From Tetramitus jugosus (taxonomy: Eukaryota; Heterolobosea; Eutetramitea; Acrasida; Vahlkampfiidae): a stretch of 64,000 bases of DNA. The DNA is taken from NCBI GenBank assembly GCA_937625935.1, contig OW569357.1, positions 310,001-374,000 of the forward strand, in the 5' to 3' direction. A program made the position numbers and the translations under genes. Each line of letters begins with the position of its first letter. The first letter of the stretch is position 1. Shown here piece after piece: positions 59,284 through 64,000 of this stretch. Under the pieces are notes generated by a model. That model saw only the letters and a program-made list of their open reading frames with translations. It did no database searches and was not told where the DNA came from.

Positions 59284-61017
59284 ATGGGCAAAACTCAATC
59301 CCGCGAGGAACAACTGTCAGATGAAAAGTGGAGCGATTTGTTGAAGAAGGTTGATGAGTGGGACACTGTAACCACCAGCCAATGGGTCGAATACTTTTAC
59401 AACAGAAAATGGCGCCACTTTCCACAACAAAAGTTACAACCGCAACAGCAGCGCATTGTCCTTTCGGAAAATAGCTTACGGCACCTCTGTGACCAGTTGC
59501 TCATCAAAAACATTAATGGCACAAAATTACTAAAATTGGACAATGATCATTGCTTGGACGAGTTGGACATTGATCATCCATCTCACATTGCTCTGCTCAA
59601 AGATGTGGTCAAGTTTATGAAGAATGCTGGGAAGATCGGCATGGATGGAATGATGATGATTTCTTATCTCACTGCTACGACCACAACAACGACACCAACC
59701 AATTCAAGCAGTAGTGATAGAATCAGTGGAGCTAATAGCAGCAGCAGCAGCAAAACAGAGCTGAAAAACAAGAATGAAAAATTGGTTGCAAGCGGAAGTC
59801 AACAGCAACAGCAACAACCACCAAAAACACTAGCAAAGAAGCAAAACAAGTTGATGAGTGATGAGTTGAGCGACGAGGACAGAAAATGGATCGAACAAGG
59901 CAAATTGAATCTCGTTGTTCAACAAAAACTGTTGGAGGCAGAGATTGTACAGGATGTAGAGCAAGCAACACTGGCAGCTAGTCGTCTCTCATGTAAAGAC
60001 ACGATATTAGAAATGTTTTTGAGTATTGAGGATCAAAAGTATACGTTTGAGCAGTTGTTGGAGCAGAATATTGAGAAATATTCCTTGTCTGACGATTGCT
60101 TCTTTATTGGAAGTGGTAGTGATGATGATGAAGAGTGCGAGAATCGATATGGCAACGACAAGGGTAACGGCGATGAAGATGACGATGATGATGTCATTGA
60201 TATCAATGAAGTAATTGCATCTACGCGAGAAAAATTGAGCTTCCAAAACAAGAGAGAAGAAGAGTTTTTGACTGTAAAGCTGGTGATTGTGGAGCAGAAT
60301 CGATTTGGACATCGTCTGTTGCAAAAGTTGTCGCCCCTTATGAATCGGTTTCACATTGCACCAGAGTTTGGCTCCTTCCACGTTGCACTCATTATTGGTA
60401 GTTGGTATTTTGATTGGACGACATCTTCTTTGATTATTCCACGGAAATGTTATTCGAATTCGAGTGTATTGGCCATAGATTTGGGCAGAAGCTTTGATTT
60501 TGATGTATGTGATGACGACGATATGGATGTGGTGAGGCACTTGACACCGAGAGAAGTGTTTGCGCGTGTATCGGAAGCAGTTGCCCACTACAATACAACG
60601 CAAGTTTATTCCATCAAGAACAATTGCCATCATTTTGTAAAAGATTTAGCCAACAGACTCAATCTCAGATTGGATTTTGGAGGATTACTGGGCACGTACA
60701 TGGACAATTTGAGAAAGAGTGGACAATGTAAAATGAAGTTGGACTTGTCGAATCATCCATTGAAGCAACATGTACAGAAGAATGACATTTTATTCAAGAC
60801 ACACAGTGAATTGGACGACTTTGTGTGTCGTTATGGTTCGCTTCTGGATAGCGATGACATGCTGTTGCTCAAGAGCTTCGATCTGGCATTCTGGTTGAGA
60901 CACTTTGCCCAACCAGATTCAGACCTGTACAAACCATGCCAGTGTCCATTCGGAGACCCTACTGCTACAGGTGCCATTCATCCCAACCAATCCTACAAGG
61001 TACCCAAGAACTCATAA
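59284..61017 (+). CDS. SAM-domain protein with C-terminal papain-like (PPPDE/LRAT/NlpC-type) fold
   Basis: 577 aa, single exon. MGKTQS suggests N-myristoylation. Residues about 20-120 (WDTVTTSQWVEYF, then LCDQLLIKNINGTKLLKLDNDHCLDELDID and HIALLKDVVKFM) form a SAM domain. A Ser/Asn/Gln linker and an acidic Asp run near residue 300 follow. The C-terminal part has FHVALIIGSWYFDW and, about 80 residues later, SIKNNCHHFVKDLANRL: the His...Asn-Cys-x-His-Phe arrangement of circularly permuted papain-like folds (PPPDE/DeSI, LRAT, NlpC/P60). This predicts a thiol hydrolase or acyltransferase. The substrate and the order of the catalytic residues need a structural comparison. Confidence 0.75.
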   Translation: MGKTQSREEQLSDEKWSDLLKKVDEWDTVTTSQWVEYFYNRKWRHFPQQKLQPQQQRIVLSENSLRHLCDQLLIKNINGTKLLKLDNDHCLDELDIDHPSHIALLKDVVKFMKNAGKIGMDGMMMISYLTATTTTTTPTNSSSSDRISGANSSSSSKTELKNKNEKLVASGSQQQQQQPPKTLAKKQNKLMSDELSDEDRKWIEQGKLNLVVQQKLLEAEIVQDVEQATLAASRLSCKDTILEMFLSIEDQKYTFEQLLEQNIEKYSLSDDCFFIGSGSDDDEECENRYGNDKGNGDEDDDDDVIDINEVIASTREKLSFQNKREEEFLTVKLVIVEQNRFGHRLLQKLSPLMNRFHIAPEFGSFHVALIIGSWYFDWTTSSLIIPRKCYSNSSVLAIDLGRSFDFDVCDDDDMDVVRHLTPREVFARVSEAVAHYNTTQVYSIKNNCHHFVKDLANRLNLRLDFGGLLGTYMDNLRKSGQCKMKLDLSNHPLKQHVQKNDILFKTHSELDDFVCRYGSLLDSDDMLLLKSFDLAFWLRHFAQPDSDLYKPCQCPFGDPTATGAIHPNQSYKVPKNS

Positions 61018-61386
61018 AATTATTCGCGCCAAATATTTTCTCCTCGCTCTTTCACTCGGCGGTGTTTTTATGGGATTCTTTGTTGGGATCTTGTCACCCT
61101 GACCGTTCGAATCAAACCTTGGAAACAAAAATCACAAAGTCAGAGAGACACGCCAAAAACCACCATCAGCAAACAAAAAAAAGCGCTATATTTCGAACAT
61201 CATCATCCAACCAAACAGTTTGAAGCTCGGTGTTTTTTCATTATCAAAATAGTAGCTGATAAAACAACAACAAAAATTTTCGAGTGTCTTGAAATCCTTG
61301 CTCATCTGGACCAGAAAAGCTTTCAAATCCTTGCTTAAATTTAATCAACAAACAAACAAAACGTTTTATATAAAACAACGAAGAAG
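61018..61386. other. Intergenic region and leader of the P4-ATPase gene
   Basis: It contains the E2F-type sequence TTCGCGCCAAA at 61023-61033, directly after the upstream stop codon, and an A-rich leader. No gene seen. Confidence 0.5.
61023..61033. promoter_or_regulatory. E2F-like element TTCGCGCCAAA
   Basis: Canonical E2F core, followed by TATTTTC, mirroring the element at 9050-9061 (GCGCGAAATATTTC). It lies about 355 bp before the P4-ATPase start. Confidence 0.4.
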
Positions 61387-64000
61387 ATGCAACAACAACA
61401 ACAAGCATCCTCTTCATCTTCTCCACTGCAACCACAGCCAATGCCACTGGTTGAACCACTGCTGTTGGACGAAGACAATGACAACAACAACAACAACAAC
61501 AACAATCAGGACCATGAAGAAGCAGGTGCAAGAATCATTCATGTCAATGATAGCTTGGCCAACGCACCATTCAAATACAAAATGAACATGATCTCTACCA
61601 CAAAGTACAATGTGCTGACTTTTTTACCAAAAAATCTGTTTGAACAGTTTCGAAGAGTAGCCAATCTATATTTTTTGTTTATTGCAGTGTTACAGGTATG
61701 TCTATATGTTCACTATATGTGTCTTTGTTCATGCATGATGGATCCTCTTACATTGACAATAATTTTTGTTGAATTGTTTTTTTGATAATGCATGTATAGT
61801 TGATTCCTACACTGTCACCCACTGGTCGATTCACAACCATTATGCCATTGACCATTGTGTTGGCCTGTTCGGCCATCAAGGACGCATTTGAAGATATGAA
61901 GCGTAGAAAATCCGATACGGTAACCAATGGAAAGAAGACTCACGTGTTGAGAAATGGAAGATTTGTTCAAGTAGAGTGGCGAGAAGTATCTACAGGTGAT
62001 GTGGTCAAAGTGTTGAACAAGGAGGCATTCCCTGCTGATTTAATCATTTTGTCGAGCAGTGAAAATTTTGGAATTTGCTATGTGGAGACATCTAGTTTGG
62101 ACGGGTATGTGATTCACTCAATGAGCACACATATTTTGTGAATCATTATATTTTTGTTTGTTTTTCAATGTCGATCGTCATTGATGATTCATAGCTAACA
62201 CACATGTCGACAACAACAATAGTGAAACCAATTTAAAGATTCGAAGAGCGAGACCAGAGACTCTGCACATTGCATCAGAGGTCGAAGCTTCTCAAATGCA
62301 AGCGACAATCAAGTGCGAACAACCCAATAATCGTCTTTACAATTTTGAGGGAACCATTCATATGAATGGTGATATCCGTGCGTCATTAGACCCAGAAAAT
62401 GTGCTGTTGAGAGGATCTTCTCTGAGAAATACAGAGTGGGTGATTGGTGTCGTTGTTTTTGCTGGTCATGACTCGAAATTGATGATGAACACAAAGTATG
62501 TTTGCTTTTTTGTTGCTGTACATGTTTCAATGTTGTACTTGTTGAATTGATGTTAACCATGAACGATGATCGTGTTCCTTTTCTGTGTTCATTCTTGCTT
62601 TAGCAAAACACCTCACAAGACGACCCGTGTTGAAAAGTTGACCAATCAATTGATTTTATTTATTTTAGCTCTGGAGGTTGTTTTGTGTCTCATTTGTTCC
62701 GTTGGATTGATGATTTGGTCGAGAAAACACGCTCAATACAATTGGTATCTCCAACTGTTTGAAGATAAGCCTAATGCCGGCAGTGTCTTGTACATTGGAT
62801 TCAAGGGATTTTGGACCTTTTTGATTTTGTTCAATAATTTGATCCCCATCTCCCTGTACGTGTCTATTGAAGTTGCCAAGTTTGCTCAGGGTAACATTAT
62901 GAGTCAGGATTTGAAGATGTATCATCATGAGTCAGACACGCCTGCTCTCGTTCGAACATCTGCTCTGAATGAAGAATTGGGACAGATTGAGTACATTTTC
63001 TCTGATAAGACTGGTACTTTGACCTGTAACAAGATGGAGCTGTTGAAATTTGCTGTAGATGGAGTCGCATACGGTACTGGTGTCACAGAGATTGCCCGAG
63101 CTGTCGCTAAGAATGAAGGTCGTAGAATTATTGATGACAGACCAAGAGGATGGAAGCCTGTTGATGGATTCCAATTCCATGACGATCGAATCAATAATTT
63201 GAATTGGACAAGACAACGTAGCGCGCAATCCATTAGTGATTTCCTTGTCCTGTTAGCTGTTTGCCACACTGTCATTCCTGAGAGAAACCCAAAGAATCCT
63301 CGTGATGTCGTCTATCAGGCCAGTAGTCCTGATGAAGCTGCTCTTGTCAAGGCTGCAAAACATCTTGACGTAGAGTTTATTTCTCGTACTGCTAGCGAGG
63401 TTACCATCCGTGTTGTCGACCGAGAGGAGACCTGGACCATTCTCAATGTTTTAGAGTTTACGAGCTCCAGAAAGAGACAGTCATGTATTTGCAGAGATCC
63501 TGAAGGAAAATTGGTTTTGTTGACCAAGGGTGCTGATAATGTTATTTTCCCACTCTTGAGACCAGATCAAGATCACATTGATCAATCAGATAAGCTATTG
63601 GAAGAGTTTGCTCGTGATGGTTTGAGAACATTGGTTTGTGCTAGAGTAGTGCTCGATGAGGATGAATATACCAGATGGGACAAGGGTTTCCAAGAAGCCA
63701 AATGCTCCTTTGTCAATAGAACTGAGAACATTGAGAAATCTTGTGCTGAGATTGAAAAGGATTTGGATCTGGTTGGTATTACCGCCATTGAAGATAAGTT
63801 GCAAGACGGTGTTCCTGCTGCGATCGAAGAATTGAAGCGAGCCGGTATCAAGATTTGGGTTTTGACCGGTGATAAGCAAGAAACTGCTATTAATATTGGT
63901 TTTGCCTGTAATCTGTTGAATCAACAAATGGCACGTATTATTATTGAGGGAGAGACTGTTGAAGAGGTGCGCAACTGTATCGCTACAAATCTTCATGATA
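61387..64000 (+). CDS. P4-type ATPase (phospholipid flippase), 3' part beyond window
   Basis: Four exons so far: 61387-61695, 61800-62104, 62223-62495 and 62604 onward. All introns have GTATGT donors and the phases match. After a Gln/Asn/Ser-rich start come the P4 landmarks: [40 protein letters not shown] (rebuilt across an intron); [31 protein letters not shown], the P4-specific PISL helix; and the phosphorylation site DKTGTLT with Asp430. Later come [23 protein letters not shown] and [19 protein letters not shown]. It flips aminophospholipids to the cytosolic leaflet, usually with a CDC50 subunit. The last transmembrane helices lie outside the window. Confidence 0.97.

Overview
The window looks like nuclear DNA of a heterolobosean protist, most likely a Naegleria species. 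This is an inference from four things: an AT-rich genome with very tight gene spacing; short GT-AG introns, often with GTATGT donors, in about a third of the genes; leaders and low-complexity coding tracts full of CAA and ATC repeats; and a gene set that combines an amoeboid signalling repertoire with flagellar genes (CEP290, IFT74). There is no bacterial operon structure, no CRISPR array and no recognisable transposon. I place 35 protein-coding genes or gene parts, one possible decayed reading frame and two tRNA genes. Exon boundaries were worked out by hand from reading-frame continuity and splice sites.

Layout. 1-10.7 kb: the N-terminus of an ATM/Tel1-like kinase running off the left edge, a PH/GRAM-like acidic protein, a four-helix membrane protein, a two-exon G-alpha subunit, a type I membrane protein with an EGF-like motif, and an oxysterol-binding-protein homologue. 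10.9-22.9 kb: tRNA-Leu(CAA), a small membrane protein, AP-5 zeta (AP5Z1), a formate/nitrite transporter, an EF-hand protein, MBF1, prohibitin-2 and a CDC25 phosphatase. 23-35 kb: a long coiled-coil protein, PEMT, an RGG-rich protein and a CEP290 homologue. 35-45 kb: a PEX7-like WD40 protein, the KEOPS kinase BUD32, an unknown protein, a 2-oxoglutarate oxygenase, a riboflavin transporter (SLC52 type), dihydrolipoamide dehydrogenase, a tiny two-exon gene, GET1 and a RluA-type pseudouridine synthase. 45-57 kb: a membrane-anchored penicillin-acylase-family protein, a head-to-head pair of coiled-coil genes, IFT74, a second PEX7-like gene and a Rac-like GTPase. 57-64 kb: a DRAM/Frag1-like protein, a possible decayed ORF, tRNA-Ala(TGC), a SAM plus papain-like-fold protein and a P4-ATPase truncated by the right edge.

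Themes. Membrane lipid handling recurs (ORP, PEMT, P4-ATPase, AP5Z1, DRAM-like). So does flagellum or basal-body construction (CEP290, IFT74 and several unassigned coiled-coil proteins) and heterotrimeric or small G-protein signalling. The best leads are: a Rac-like GTPase in which both hydrolysis-critical positions are changed (Gly12 to Ala, Gln61 to Thr); a penicillin-acylase-fold protein fused to membrane segments with Thr where the nucleophilic Ser is expected; a recurring E2F-like TTGGCGCC/TTCGCGCC element upstream of many genes; a perfect 16-bp palindrome in a divergent promoter; and a hairpin-rich non-coding stretch after AP5Z1.
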